Below, piece after piece: positions 1 to 8,037 of a DNA stretch of 64,000 bases. The position numbers were made by a program, and so were the translations under genes. A model generated the notes under the pieces. The model was given only the letters and a program-made list of their open reading frames with translations. It was not told the origin of the DNA and made no database searches. Source of the DNA: Pseudarthrobacter raffinosi (lineage in GTDB: Bacteria; Actinomycetota; Actinomycetes; Actinomycetales; Micrococcaceae); the NCBI RefSeq assembly GCF_023913735.1, contig NZ_JAMXBH010000004.1, positions 1-64,000 on the forward strand, read 5' to 3'. Each line of letters starts with the position of its first letter. Position 1 is the first letter of the stretch.

Positions 1-2
1 AG

Positions 3-305
3 CCCTACAAAACCATCACGGTCGCTGAGGCCAAGGAACTCCTGGCCTCCGGTGCCGCCCTGATCGACGTTCGTACCGTCCAGGAATGGCGCTCCGGACG
101 GGCCCCGCAGGCCAAGCACGTTCCTTTAGACCGCCTCCAGGCCAGCACGGCCGGCATCCAGAAGACCCGGCCCGTGATCGCCATGTGCCAGTCCGGGATC
201 CGATCCGCTTCCGCCGCCCGCCTGCTTGCGGAAAAGGGCTATGAGGCATATTCCCTGCGCGGTGGCATGGGCGCCTGGCGTCAGGCCGGGGAACCCGTCC
301 GCTAA
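3..305 (+). CDS. Rhodanese-like sulfurtransferase (5' end outside window)
   Basis: The reading frame is open from the window edge to a TAA at 303-305, so the start is missing. The translation is a single rhodanese domain: an LIDVRT strand near the beginning, then the active-site loop CQSGIRS, whose cysteine would carry a persulfide, and a C-terminal GGMGAW motif typical of small rhodaneses. It probably moves sulfane sulfur between low-molecular-weight persulfides and protein acceptors in the cytoplasm. A second rhodanese follows 33 bp downstream on the same strand, then thioredoxin and a persulfide dioxygenase, so it is probably one member of a sulfide/persulfide detoxification cluster that begins outside the window. 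Confidence 0.9.
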   Translation, partial: PYKTITVAEAKELLASGAALIDVRTVQEWRSGRAPQAKHVPLDRLQASTAGIQKTRPVIAMCQSGIRSASAARLLAEKGYEAYSLRGGMGAWRQAGEPVR

Positions 306-338
306 GGACAACAGTCCAACTATCCGAAGGAGAAACTG

Positions 339-635
339 ATGACTGAAATCACCGTCAACGAAGCCGACCAGCGCCGATCCACTGGCCGGATCCTCGATGT
401 CCGCGAGGACTTTGAAGTCGCCGACGGCATGATCGCGGGAGCGCTGCATATCCCCATGGGGCAGCTGCAGGCACGACTGTCCGAGCTGGACCCCACAGTC
501 CCCGTCATCGCCGTCTGCCGCAGCGGCAACCGGTCCGCCGCCGTCGCGGACGCACTCAACGGTGCCGGCTTCACCGCCGACACCATGGCCGGCGGCATGA
601 TCGCCTGGACCCGCGCAGGCCTCCCCACCACCTGA
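339..635 (+). CDS. Single-domain rhodanese sulfurtransferase
   Basis: This 98-residue protein is one complete rhodanese domain. Residues 18-22 give the ILDVR strand and the active-site loop is CRSGNRS with Cys60 as the persulfide-carrying residue; GGMIAW lies near the C-terminus. The ATG is preceded by AAGGAG at a normal distance. It is a near-duplicate in architecture of the rhodanese just upstream but with clearly different sequence, so the two probably serve different sulfur donors or acceptors. The family alone does not identify the substrate. Co-directional with thioredoxin 65 bp downstream, which could regenerate the enzyme by reducing its persulfide. Confidence 0.93.
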   Translation: MTEITVNEADQRRSTGRILDVREDFEVADGMIAGALHIPMGQLQARLSELDPTVPVIAVCRSGNRSAAVADALNGAGFTADTMAGGMIAWTRAGLPTT

Positions 636-700
636 CCCTCCTGCTTGAAGATCAGCATCCAACCCTCCACGACACCATCCGGAAGGACACGAACCTCCTC

Positions 701-1063
701 ATGGCAACCATCGATATCACCGAACAGAACTTCGCCGAAGCCCTGGCGAACAACGAGATCGTCTTCGTTGATTTCTGGGCAGCCTGGTGCGGCCCCTGCC
801 GCATGTTCGCCCCTACCTACGGTGCCGCCGCCGAACGGCACCCGGACATCACCTTCGCCAAGGTAGACACCGAAGCCGAACAGGCCCTCGCCGCCGCGGC
901 CAGCATCACCTCCATCCCCACCCTGATGGCTTTCAAGGACAAAACCCTGGTCTTCTCCCAGCCCGGAGCGCTCAATGCCACCGGCCTGGAAGAAGTCATC
1001 CAGGACGTCAAGAACCTGGACATGGACAAGCTCAGGGCCGGCTCAGCGCAGCAACACCCCTAA
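701..1063 (+). CDS. trxA: Thioredoxin
   Basis: The 120-residue protein has the thioredoxin fold with the redox motif WCGPC at residues 29-33 and the cis-proline loop SIP at 71-73. It is soluble, with no signal peptide or membrane segment, so it acts in the cytoplasm. The C-terminus carries a short charged extension beyond the usual 105-108 residues. Placed between two rhodaneses and a persulfide dioxygenase, it probably reduces persulfidated proteins or rhodanese intermediates rather than serving as the housekeeping thioredoxin; that role is inferred from context. Confidence 0.93.
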   Translation: MATIDITEQNFAEALANNEIVFVDFWAAWCGPCRMFAPTYGAAAERHPDITFAKVDTEAEQALAAAASITSIPTLMAFKDKTLVFSQPGALNATGLEEVIQDVKNLDMDKLRAGSAQQHP

Positions 1064-1096
1064 CATCCCAACGAAAGACAGCCGGCACACCCAGCA

Positions 1097-1125
1097 TTGC
1101 AACATACCCCCAGGGGTATTAGAAT
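1097..1125 (+). promoter_or_regulatory. Promoter with embedded CsoR/CstR-type operator
   Basis: A -35 box TTGCAA (1097-1102) and a -10 box TAGAAT (1120-1125) are separated by exactly 17 bp. The end of that spacer is the palindrome ATACCCCCAGGGGTAT (1104-1119): 7-bp perfect arms around a central CA. This resembles operators known for the CsoR/CstR repressor family, in which CstR senses persulfides. The promoter lies 48 bp before the persulfide dioxygenase gene, so that gene probably has its own persulfide-inducible promoter. The repressor gene is not in the window. Confidence 0.75.
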
Positions 1126-1172
1126 TGATGCAGGAACAGACACCAAACTTCCCCTCATGAAGGAGAGCACCA

Positions 1173-2579
1173 ATGCTTATCGAGCGCATATACGATGAAG
1201 ACCTCGCCCAGGCCAGCTACCTGATCGGCTGCCAGGCGAACGGGACCGCAGTGGTCGTTGACGGCCGCCGGGACATCGCGGTGTACCAGGATCTGGCCGA
1301 GAAGAACGGCATGAAGATCGTGGCGGTCACCGAAACCCACATCCACGCCGATTACCTCTCCGGCACCCGCGAACTCGCGGCCGCCACGGGCGCGAAAATC
1401 TATGTCTCCGGCGAAGGCGGCCCGGACTGGCAGTACGGATTCGACGGCGAACGCCTCTATGACGGCGACACCGTCACCATTGGCAACATCAGCATCCAGG
1501 CCGTACACACCCCGGGCCACACCCCCGAGCACCTGTCGTTCCTGGTGACAGACGGCGCGTTCAGCGACCAGCCCGGCTACCTGCTCTCCGGCGACTTCGT
1601 CTTCTCCGGTGACCTGGGCCGTCCGGACCTGCTCGACGAGGCAGCCGGCGGCGTCGACACCCGCTTCGAGGGCGCCAAACAGCTCTTCGCCAGCCTGCGG
1701 GACAAATTCCTGACCCTGCCGGACTACGTCCAGGTCCACCCTGCCCACGGCGCCGGCAGCGCCTGCGGCAAGGCCCTCGGCGCCATCCCCTCCTCCACCG
1801 TCGGCTACGAGCGCCTCTACGCCTGGTGGGGCCCGTACCTCGCCGCGAACGACGAGCAGGGCTTCATCGACGAACTCCTCGACGGCCAGCCCGACGCGCA
1901 CGCCTACTTCGGACGGATGAAGCGCGAAAACCGTGAAGGCCCGGCGGTCATGGGCGAACGCACCCCGCTTCAGGAACTGGACCCGGCCGACGTCGCCAAG
2001 GACCTCGCCCAGGACACCGTCACCTTCATCGACACCCGCCCCAACACCGAAGTCCACGAAGGCACCGTCACCCGCTCCTTGAACGTTCCCGCCGGCAAGT
2101 CCGTGGCCAGCTACGGCGCCTGGGTCGTGAACCCGGAAACCGACAAGAACCCGCTCGTGCTGCTGGCCGACGGCCAGGAAGCCGCGCAGGAGATGTGGGA
2201 CCACCTGGTCCGGGTCGGCATCGACAACGTCGCCGGCTACGTCACCACCATCGAGGGACTCCCCGTCAGCACCCCGCCCCTGATCCGGCCCGAAGAACTG
2301 GGCAGCTTCGATGCGGCCATGGTGCTGGACGTCCGCAACCGCACCGAGCACACCGCCGGGCACATCCCCGGATCCCACCAGCTCAGCGGCGGCCGCGCCA
2401 TGTGGCACCTGGACCAGCTTCCGGCCGAAGGAACCATCGTGAGTTACTGCCAGTCCGGGGTCCGGAACTCCGTCGCGGCCAGCGCCCTGCGCCGCGCCGG
2501 GTACGACGTCGTCGAACTCGACGGCAGCTACGCCGCCTGGGACGCCTGGCAGAACTCCCGTCAGTCAGCCAGGGCCTAG
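1173..2579 (+). CDS. Persulfide dioxygenase-rhodanese fusion (CstB-like)
   Basis: The 468-residue protein has three parts. Residues 1 to about 240 are a metallo-beta-lactamase fold with the iron-binding motif THIHADYLSG (His56, His58, Asp60) and later conserved histidines, as in ETHE1-type persulfide dioxygenases. Residues about 265-355 form a rhodanese-like domain without an active cysteine. Residues about 365-465 form an active rhodanese with the loop CQSGVRN (Cys426). This is the CstB arrangement, which converts persulfides to thiosulfate or sulfite. A strong AAGGAG site precedes the ATG. Its own promoter and palindromic operator lie directly upstream, and rhodaneses and thioredoxin precede it. 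Confidence 0.9.
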   Translation: MLIERIYDEDLAQASYLIGCQANGTAVVVDGRRDIAVYQDLAEKNGMKIVAVTETHIHADYLSGTRELAAATGAKIYVSGEGGPDWQYGFDGERLYDGDTVTIGNISIQAVHTPGHTPEHLSFLVTDGAFSDQPGYLLSGDFVFSGDLGRPDLLDEAAGGVDTRFEGAKQLFASLRDKFLTLPDYVQVHPAHGAGSACGKALGAIPSSTVGYERLYAWWGPYLAANDEQGFIDELLDGQPDAHAYFGRMKRENREGPAVMGERTPLQELDPADVAKDLAQDTVTFIDTRPNTEVHEGTVTRSLNVPAGKSVASYGAWVVNPETDKNPLVLLADGQEAAQEMWDHLVRVGIDNVAGYVTTIEGLPVSTPPLIRPEELGSFDAAMVLDVRNRTEHTAGHIPGSHQLSGGRAMWHLDQLPAEGTIVSYCQSGVRNSVAASALRRAGYDVVELDGSYAAWDAWQNSRQSARA

Positions 2580-2659
2580 AACCACCGGCATCAGCGCGTC
2601 CCGGATAACCTGCGGTCAGGAACGGCCTGGCCGTGTACGAAAGAGACAAGGAACCCTTC

Positions 2660-2932
2660 ATGATGAACGGCTTTGATATGGGCGGGATGGGGCTTGCTTG
2701 GATCTTCTGGCTTCTGCTGATCGCAGGCGGGGTCACGCTCGCCGTGGTGCTGGTCAAAGCCTTCACCCGCAACGCCGGCGGTAACGCGCCCACCGATGGG
2801 CAGGGACCACCGCGCACGGGTGCGGGCCCTGCCCGGGCCAAGGAGATCCTTGAGGAGCGTTACGCCCGCGGGGAGATCAGCACCGAGGAATACCAGGAAC
2901 GGCGACGGATACTGGAGGAGGACGGCCGGTGA
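2660..2932 (+). CDS. SHOCT-domain membrane protein
   Basis: The 90-residue protein begins with a single hydrophobic segment (about residues 9-32), continues through a glycine/proline-rich linker, and ends in a SHOCT motif (AKEILEERYARGEI...YQERRR). SHOCT tails are short C-terminal helices found on many membrane or secreted proteins, with unknown biochemistry. I place the start at the ATG at 2660, 7 nt after AAGGA, rather than the in-frame GTG at 2633. The stop overlaps the next gene start (GTGA), so it is translationally coupled to the multicopper oxidase. Such pairs are common next to copper-handling genes. Confidence 0.8.
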   Translation: MMNGFDMGGMGLAWIFWLLLIAGGVTLAVVLVKAFTRNAGGNAPTDGQGPPRTGAGPARAKEILEERYARGEISTEEYQERRRILEEDGR

Positions 2933-4413
2933 GGCCGCTGACACGCCGCCAGCTGCTGGCACTGGGTGCGGTCGGGGCCGGCGCTACGGCTGCCGGCGGC
3001 GCAGGGCTGTGGCTGACCACCGGCAACGGACCCGGATACACCGGGGGTGAGGGCCTGACCGAACCCCAGGTGCTGGCCAGCCGCGACCGGGTGCTGGAGC
3101 TGGACCTGACCGCCGCGCCGGCACGGGTCCGGGTCGGCGGGCGGGATGCCTCCGTCCAGGCGTTCAACGGCTCACTGCCCGGTCCGACCCTGCGGGTCCG
3201 CGCGGGCGACACGATCCGGGTCACACTGCGCAACGGGCTGCGGGCTCCCACGAACCTGCACGTGCACGGACTGCACGTCTCCCCACAGGGCAACAGTGAC
3301 AACCCGTTCGTAAGCATTGACCCGGGCGGGTCCTTCGACTACGAGTTCACCCTGCCCGAGGACCACCCGCCTGGTACCTACTGGTACCACCCGCACCGCC
3401 ACGGGCACGCCGCCGACCAGGTCGCTGCCGGCCTCTACGGGGCCATCGTGGTGGAGGACCCCGACCCGGTTCCGGTCACCCGGGAGCGGGTGCTGGTGGT
3501 CTCCGACCTGTCCCTCGACGCTGCCGGCAATCTCGCCGAGGTGGACCAGTTGCAGCAGATGATGGGACGTGAGGGAGAGATCGTCCTGGTCAACGGGCAA
3601 CTCCGCCCGCAACTGCGCGCCGCGCCCGGAGAACGGGAGCGGTGGCGGATCATCAACGCCTGCCCCTCCCGGTACCTGCGCCTGGCACTTGACGGACAGC
3701 AGGTCCGGCTGCTCAGCAGGGACCTCGGGCGCCTGCCGATCCCAGAGGACGTCACCGAAGTGGTTCTCGCCCCCGGCAACCGCGTAGAGCTGCTCGTGGA
3801 AACCCGCGACGGGTCCGCCGCCCTCACGGCTGGCGCCCTGGACCGCGGCAGCATGAACGCCATGATGGGCGGGGCCATGAGGGGCGACAACAAATCCGGT
3901 GGCGGCCCGGTCGAACTGCTCACCCTGGCCGTCTCGGGAAGCGCGGGCACTGACCCCGGGCCCGTGCCCGAGGGCCGGCCCCTGCGCGATCTACGGAACG
4001 AACCGGTCACCGCCGCCCGCACCCTGAACTTCGCCATGGGCATGAATGGAAACATGGGCGCGGGAATGGGCAGCGGACAGGGCACCATGATGGCCTTCAC
4101 CATCAACGGACGGGAGTTCGACCCCGAACGGCTCGACGAGACGGCCGCAGCCGGGACCGTGGAGGAGTGGACCCTGACCAACTCCAGCCCCATGGACCAC
4201 CCCATCCACCTGCATGTGTGGCCCATGCAGATCGTCCAGGACGGCAACCGCGACGTGACCAGGCCAAAATGGCAGGACGTGGTCAACGTCCCCGCCCGCA
4301 GCCAAGTGAAAGTCCGGGTGGCCTTCGACGACTTCGCCGGCCGCACCGTGATCCACTGCCACATTCTGGACCACGAAGACCAAGGCATGATGGCCACCGT
4401 CCAAGCCCGCTGA
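2929..4413 (+). CDS. Tat-exported multicopper oxidase
   Basis: The 494-residue protein starts with a twin-arginine signal (TRRQLLALG followed by an Ala/Gly-rich hydrophobic stretch). Three cupredoxin domains follow. The copper ligands are visible: HVHGLH and WYHPHRHGHAADQ in the N-terminal region, HPIHLHVWPMQ and HCHILDHEDQGMM near the C-terminus, giving one type 1 and three type 2/3 coppers. A methionine-rich stretch (MNAMMGGAMRG, MGMNGNMGAGMG) lies between domains 2 and 3, as in CueO-like cuprous oxidases. It probably oxidises Cu(I) or organic substrates outside the membrane. The GTG start overlaps the preceding stop by four bases. Confidence 0.92.
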   Translation: MRPLTRRQLLALGAVGAGATAAGGAGLWLTTGNGPGYTGGEGLTEPQVLASRDRVLELDLTAAPARVRVGGRDASVQAFNGSLPGPTLRVRAGDTIRVTLRNGLRAPTNLHVHGLHVSPQGNSDNPFVSIDPGGSFDYEFTLPEDHPPGTYWYHPHRHGHAADQVAAGLYGAIVVEDPDPVPVTRERVLVVSDLSLDAAGNLAEVDQLQQMMGREGEIVLVNGQLRPQLRAAPGERERWRIINACPSRYLRLALDGQQVRLLSRDLGRLPIPEDVTEVVLAPGNRVELLVETRDGSAALTAGALDRGSMNAMMGGAMRGDNKSGGGPVELLTLAVSGSAGTDPGPVPEGRPLRDLRNEPVTAARTLNFAMGMNGNMGAGMGSGQGTMMAFTINGREFDPERLDETAAAGTVEEWTLTNSSPMDHPIHLHVWPMQIVQDGNRDVTRPKWQDVVNVPARSQVKVRVAFDDFAGRTVIHCHILDHEDQGMMATVQAR

Positions 4414-4444
4414 CCGGCACCCCTAACACTGACAGGATCCGCCA

Positions 4445-5731
4445 ATGGCCTTAGGCAACACCGCCTCCCGCCAGCAGCCTCGGACAACCGAGGTCATCAC
4501 GCTGGGACTGCGGCAGAACCTGGCGCAGTTCATGCTCCTCGTCGCGGTCAACGCCCTGGTTGGCGGCACCCTCGGCCAGGAACGCACCGTGCTGCCGCTG
4601 CTCGCCGGACAGGTCTTCCACCTCGATGAGTACACCTCCGCCCTGACCTATATCCTGGCGTTCGGTCTGGCCAAAGCCGCGACCAACTACTTCGCCGGGA
4701 CCCTTTCGGACCGTTACGGCCGCAAGCCGGTCCTGGTCGCCGGCTGGCTCATCGCCCTCCCGGTGCCCCTCCTGCTGATCTTCGGGCCTTCCTGGGGCTG
4801 GATCGTGGCAGCCAACGTGGTTCTGGGCATCAGCCAGGGCCTGACCTGGTCCACCACCGTGATGATGAAAATGGACCTCGTGGGTCCCGAACGCCGCGGC
4901 CTGGCAATGGGGCTGAATGAAGCGGCCGGCTACCTCGGCGTCGCAGGCACCGCACTGGCCACCGGTTACATCGCTTCCTCCTACGGACTGCGCCCCGGGC
5001 CCTTCCTGCTCGGCGCTGCCTTCATCGCCGTCGGCCTTGGCCTGTCCGTGCTGACCATCGGCGAAACACACCACCACGCCAAAGCCGAAGCCGCCGGGCA
5101 CGTTCCGGTCCACGCCGGCAGCCATGCCGGGCTGAGCAACCGTGAGGTGTTCACTCTGACCAGTTTCCGGGACAAGTCCCTGTCCTCCGTCAGCCAGGCC
5201 GGGATGGTGAACAACCTCAACGACGGCCTGGCCTGGGGCCTGTTCCCTGTCCTGTTCGCCGCCGCAGGGCTCAGCATCGAACGCATCGGCATCCTCGCCG
5301 CCGTCTACCCGGCAGTCTGGGGCGCCGGTCAACTGATCACCGGCGCCCTCTCGGACCGGATCGGGCGCAAACCGCTGATCGCCGGAGGCATGCTCGTCCA
5401 AGCCCTGGCGCTCGGTATGGTCGCCCTCGGAAATGACTTCGGAACCTGGCTTGCCGCCGTCGTCCTGCTCGGTGCCGGCACCGCCATGGTCTACCCCACA
5501 TTGCTTGCAGCGATCGGCGATGTCGCCCACCCCGAATGGCGGGCCAGATCAGTGGGCATCTACCGGCTGTGGCGCGACGGCGGGTTCGCCGTCGGCGCCC
5601 TGCTCTCCGGCATCATCGCCGACGCCTACGGCATCCCGGCAGCCGTCGCCGTCGTCGCCGGCCTGACTGCGCTCTCCGGCATCATCGTGGCCGCACGGAT
5701 GCGAAGCAGCGACCACCGCGGCCAGGGATGA
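4445..5731 (+). CDS. Major facilitator superfamily transporter
   Basis: The 428-residue protein has about 12 membrane segments and the MFS loop signature twice: SDRYGRKPVL after helix 2 and SDRIGRKPLI in the second half. The central cytoplasmic loop is histidine-rich (THHHAKAEAAGHVPVHAGSHAG), which could sense or bind metal. AGGA lies 7 nt before the ATG. It follows the multicopper oxidase by 31 bp on the same strand, so a role in exporting a metal complex or toxic compound is possible but not proved by sequence; substrate unknown. Confidence 0.88.
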   Translation: MALGNTASRQQPRTTEVITLGLRQNLAQFMLLVAVNALVGGTLGQERTVLPLLAGQVFHLDEYTSALTYILAFGLAKAATNYFAGTLSDRYGRKPVLVAGWLIALPVPLLLIFGPSWGWIVAANVVLGISQGLTWSTTVMMKMDLVGPERRGLAMGLNEAAGYLGVAGTALATGYIASSYGLRPGPFLLGAAFIAVGLGLSVLTIGETHHHAKAEAAGHVPVHAGSHAGLSNREVFTLTSFRDKSLSSVSQAGMVNNLNDGLAWGLFPVLFAAAGLSIERIGILAAVYPAVWGAGQLITGALSDRIGRKPLIAGGMLVQALALGMVALGNDFGTWLAAVVLLGAGTAMVYPTLLAAIGDVAHPEWRARSVGIYRLWRDGGFAVGALLSGIIADAYGIPAAVAVVAGLTALSGIIVAARMRSSDHRGQG

Positions 5732-5735
5732 ACGA

Positions 5736-6071
5736 GTGGAACCACTTCAAGGACGGATGACCGGGATGCCCAGGTCGGTCAGGCTGACCCGGCATGAAGC
5801 GGTCCAGCGAATCCGGATCGTGGATGAGGCCGTCTCGCACTGGCGCGAAGACGCACTTGCATGCGGTGTCAGCCCCGACGCGCTGGACTTTATGGCGAAA
5901 GCCTTCGAGGGAGAGCGCCGGGCTCGCGCCACGGACCTGTACGACAGCAGCCCAACCACCATCGACCTTGCGGCAGGCGGCCCGGCAGGGCTGCCCGGTG
6001 AAGTCTGGGTACATCCGCACACCAGAAGAGGGCGGTTCGTCGAAGAGCATTTCAGGCGCCGGGCGCAGTAG
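5736..6071 (+). CDS. Hypothetical protein
   Basis: The 111-residue ORF begins with GTG five bases after the MFS stop and could be translationally coupled. An in-frame ATG at 5757 is an alternative start. The sequence is charged and helical in its first half (RHEAVQRIRIVDEAVSHWREDALACG), with no membrane segment or signal. I do not recognise a family. The codon third-position bias fits a coding frame in this GC-rich genome, but two other overlapping frames are also open here, so it may be a non-coding stretch. Confidence 0.45.
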   Translation: MEPLQGRMTGMPRSVRLTRHEAVQRIRIVDEAVSHWREDALACGVSPDALDFMAKAFEGERRARATDLYDSSPTTIDLAAGGPAGLPGEVWVHPHTRRGRFVEEHFRRRAQ

Positions 6072-6257
6072 GGAGGCGACGCGGACAAACTTAGTGCAGG
6101 TGAACGGGACGCGGAGAACCGCCGTCCCCCCGCCGTCGAACGAGAGGGCAAAGTGACGCCGGAACGCCTCGTCGCATCGGTAGTTGAGAGATCGAGGCGC
6201 ACACGCCCGATGCCTTTCTTGCGGATGATGGGCCGGAGCCGAACGGTCGTAGCGCGG

Positions 6258-6629
6258 TCAGTGGGTGACGAGCTGTTGCGCTCGCTGGTGTGAGACGCCA
6301 AGTACCGCGCCGATGTCGCGGACGGTGACACCTTGCCGCTTCAGGACCATGGCCGCCTCGTGGCGTTCCTTGGCTGATGCCGCCTTCAGCTCATCGGACC
6401 TGGCAGCTAGCTCACGCGCTTGGCGGAGGTGGGCTGCGACTTCAGGCGTGTCGAAGGTGACCTCGACGTCGAAGTCGGATTCGGGGCGTCCCGTGATCAT
6501 GGCCGCCAAATCGCGGACCATTTCGGGGATCTCGGCGACGGTGCGGGCCTGAGTGGTAAGCCCGTCGATTTGGGTGGATTCCACGTACCAGAACCGGCCG
6601 TCCCGGCTGGCCGTTACTTCGAGTTTCAT
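6258..6629 (-). CDS. hicB: HicB-type antitoxin
   Basis: The 123-residue protein has the HicB layout. An N-terminal partly degraded RNase H-like domain (VTASRDGRFWYVESTQIDGLTTQARTVAEI) folds against the toxin. A charged helical linker follows, and then a C-terminal helix-turn-helix (VTVRDIGAVLGVSHQRAQQL) that would bind the operator. The start overlaps the end of hicA by four bases, so antitoxin synthesis is coupled to toxin translation. It neutralises HicA and probably represses the operon through the inverted repeat at 6838-6871. Confidence 0.88.
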   Translation of the reverse strand: MKLEVTASRDGRFWYVESTQIDGLTTQARTVAEIPEMVRDLAAMITGRPESDFDVEVTFDTPEVAAHLRQARELAARSDELKAASAKERHEAAMVLKRQGVTVRDIGAVLGVSHQRAQQLVTH

Positions 6630-6826
6630 TTGGTGTCCTCTCCCTTGGCCTGCTTCATGATTTGCTTGGCGAGCTTCTCGCCGATTTCATTGTGGCGCGG
6701 CACAAACGTCGTATTATCGCCGACGTTCACGCGTGTGTGCCTGCCGCCTTCCTCGGTGGGGTACTCGACGTCGAGGTCCTTTGCGGTCTGCTTGAGCTGG
6801 TTCAGGAGTTCCCGGCGCTTCATCAC
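6626..6826 (-). CDS. hicA: HicA-type mRNA interferase toxin
   Basis: The 66-residue protein fits HicA: a short double-stranded-RNA-binding-like fold with the catalytic histidine in the strand GGRHTRVNVG and a second conserved element FVPRHNEIGEKLAKQIMKQA. It would cleave mRNA when free of HicB. The start is either GTG at 6826 or ATG at 6823. No ribosome binding site precedes either, and a -10-like TATAGACT ends 6 nt upstream, so the transcript is probably leaderless. Toxin-first order is canonical for hicAB. Confidence 0.85.
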   Translation of the reverse strand: MMKRRELLNQLKQTAKDLDVEYPTEEGGRHTRVNVGDNTTFVPRHNEIGEKLAKQIMKQAKGEDTK

Positions 6827-6832
6827 GAGAAA

Positions 6833-6871
6833 AGTCTATAGCGGACTAGGCGAGGCCGTCTAGTCCGCTAT
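6833..6871 (-). promoter_or_regulatory. hicAB promoter and 12-bp inverted-repeat operator
   Basis: ATAGCGGACTAG (6838-6849) and its exact reverse complement CTAGTCCGCTAT (6860-6871) are separated by 10 bp. The proximal arm overlaps a minus-strand -10 element TATAGACT (6840-6833), so a protein bound here would block transcription. This is the expected place for HicB autoregulation. Confidence 0.8.
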
Positions 6872-6904
6872 GGACTGTGCCTAGGCGAGCTGTGCACCTC
6901 AGCG

Positions 6905-7045
6905 TCAGACGGCTTCCTCTGCATGCTCAGCGCACTGCACCGTCGCGATCAGCTGGCCACCGCCTTCGGCCTTTACATAGTGGGTCACGTGGTTCGTGAT
7001 CCTGCCGCAGTGATCACAGAAGCACGCGTGTTGTTTTGTCTGCAT
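6905..7045 (-). CDS. Small zinc-ribbon-like protein
   Basis: This 46-residue ORF runs from ATG at 7045 to TGA at 6905-6907. It contains HACFCDHCGR near the N-terminus, and a second Cys/His group (VQCAEHAEE) near the C-terminus, so four ligands for one zinc are available. It has a clear start but no strong ribosome binding site. Function unknown; such small zinc ribbons may bind nucleic acid or a protein partner. It could be mistaken for a gap because of its size. Confidence 0.5.
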   Translation of the reverse strand: MQTKQHACFCDHCGRITNHVTHYVKAEGGGQLIATVQCAEHAEEAV

Positions 7046-7208
7046 AGCGAGATGTTACGCAGTTCGATGGATTTATGGCGAAATCCCGGCTAGGAATGTG
7101 GATCTCCACATGCGGCCCGGACCGCGTCCCGCATCCCGGAAACTCCAAGGCCCCGCGGGTAGAATCGGGGCCAAGAACGCAGTCGCTTTCCGGAGGTACG
7201 GAGAAACA

Positions 7209-8024
7209 ATGTCAGAATGGCTCGACGTCGGCGCGGACAACTACGTGCTGGTCACCGAAGGATCACTGCTGAACACCGGCCTGATTGTGGGCTCCGAGCG
7301 TGCCATGGTGGTCGATACCGGCTGCGGGCCGCGGCAGGGGCGCGAGATCCTGGACGCGGTGCGGGAGAAGACCTCTTTGCCCCTGGTGGTGGTCAATACC
7401 CACGCGCACTACGACCACTTCTTCGGCAACGCCGTGTTCGCATCCGACGGCGCCACCGAGTTCTGGGCACACGAAAACTGCGCCCAGGAGATCGACGACC
7501 ACGGGGACCTGCAGCGCCGGTTCGTGGGAACGCTGGAGCCGGAGATGTCCACGGGCGAGGGCGAGAATGTGGAACTCGTGGTGCCCAACGCCATCGTCAA
7601 GGACCAGCCCGTGCTGGTGGACCTGGGCGGAATCACCGTGACCCTCTTCTACCTGGGCCGCGGCCACACCGACGGCGACCTCCTGGTGGGCACGCCCACC
7701 ACCCTCTTTGTGGGCGACCTCGTGGAGCAGGGCGCGCACCCGTCCTTCGAGGACTCCTACCCGGAGGAATGGGCCGACAGCCTGCGCCACATCTCCGCCC
7801 TGCGCCACCGCTACGAGTTCCTGATCCCCGGCCACGGCCAGCCCTGCAGTGACCAGTTCGTCAAGACCATGGCCAACACCATGACCACCGCCGTCCGCCA
7901 GGCCCAGCAGTCCATCCGCGAAACCCCCACCGACGCCACCAAGGCCATCCCCGTGCTGCCCTACGGCCCGGAGCAGTCACGCTGGTTCATCAAGCGCCTG
8001 CAGGAGACGCGGCCGCTGCACTAG
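7209..8024 (+). CDS. MBL-fold metallo-hydrolase
   Basis: The 271-residue protein has the metallo-beta-lactamase signature THAHYDHFFGN (His65, His67, Asp69, His70), followed by the RGHTDGDL and VGDLVEQG metal-site motifs and PGHGQP near residue 210. It is cytoplasmic, with no signal peptide, and likely a hydrolase of the glyoxalase II-like group; substrate not identifiable. The ATG at 7209 has GGAGG 12 nt upstream; the frame is open further upstream but that part is not protein-like. The last 46 bp of the gene reappear with two mismatches at 8743-8788. Confidence 0.88.
   Translation: MSEWLDVGADNYVLVTEGSLLNTGLIVGSERAMVVDTGCGPRQGREILDAVREKTSLPLVVVNTHAHYDHFFGNAVFASDGATEFWAHENCAQEIDDHGDLQRRFVGTLEPEMSTGEGENVELVVPNAIVKDQPVLVDLGGITVTLFYLGRGHTDGDLLVGTPTTLFVGDLVEQGAHPSFEDSYPEEWADSLRHISALRHRYEFLIPGHGQPCSDQFVKTMANTMTTAVRQAQQSIRETPTDATKAIPVLPYGPEQSRWFIKRLQETRPLH
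7979..8024 (+). repeat. 46-bp direct repeat, copy 1 (3' end of MBL gene)
   Basis: These 46 bases encode the last 14 residues of the MBL hydrolase (RWFIKRLQETRPLH) and its stop. Copy 2 lies at 8743-8788 with 44 of 46 bases identical. The pair brackets a decayed toxin-antitoxin module. Confidence 0.9.
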
Positions 8025-8037
8025 CCCCGAGGCCCTT

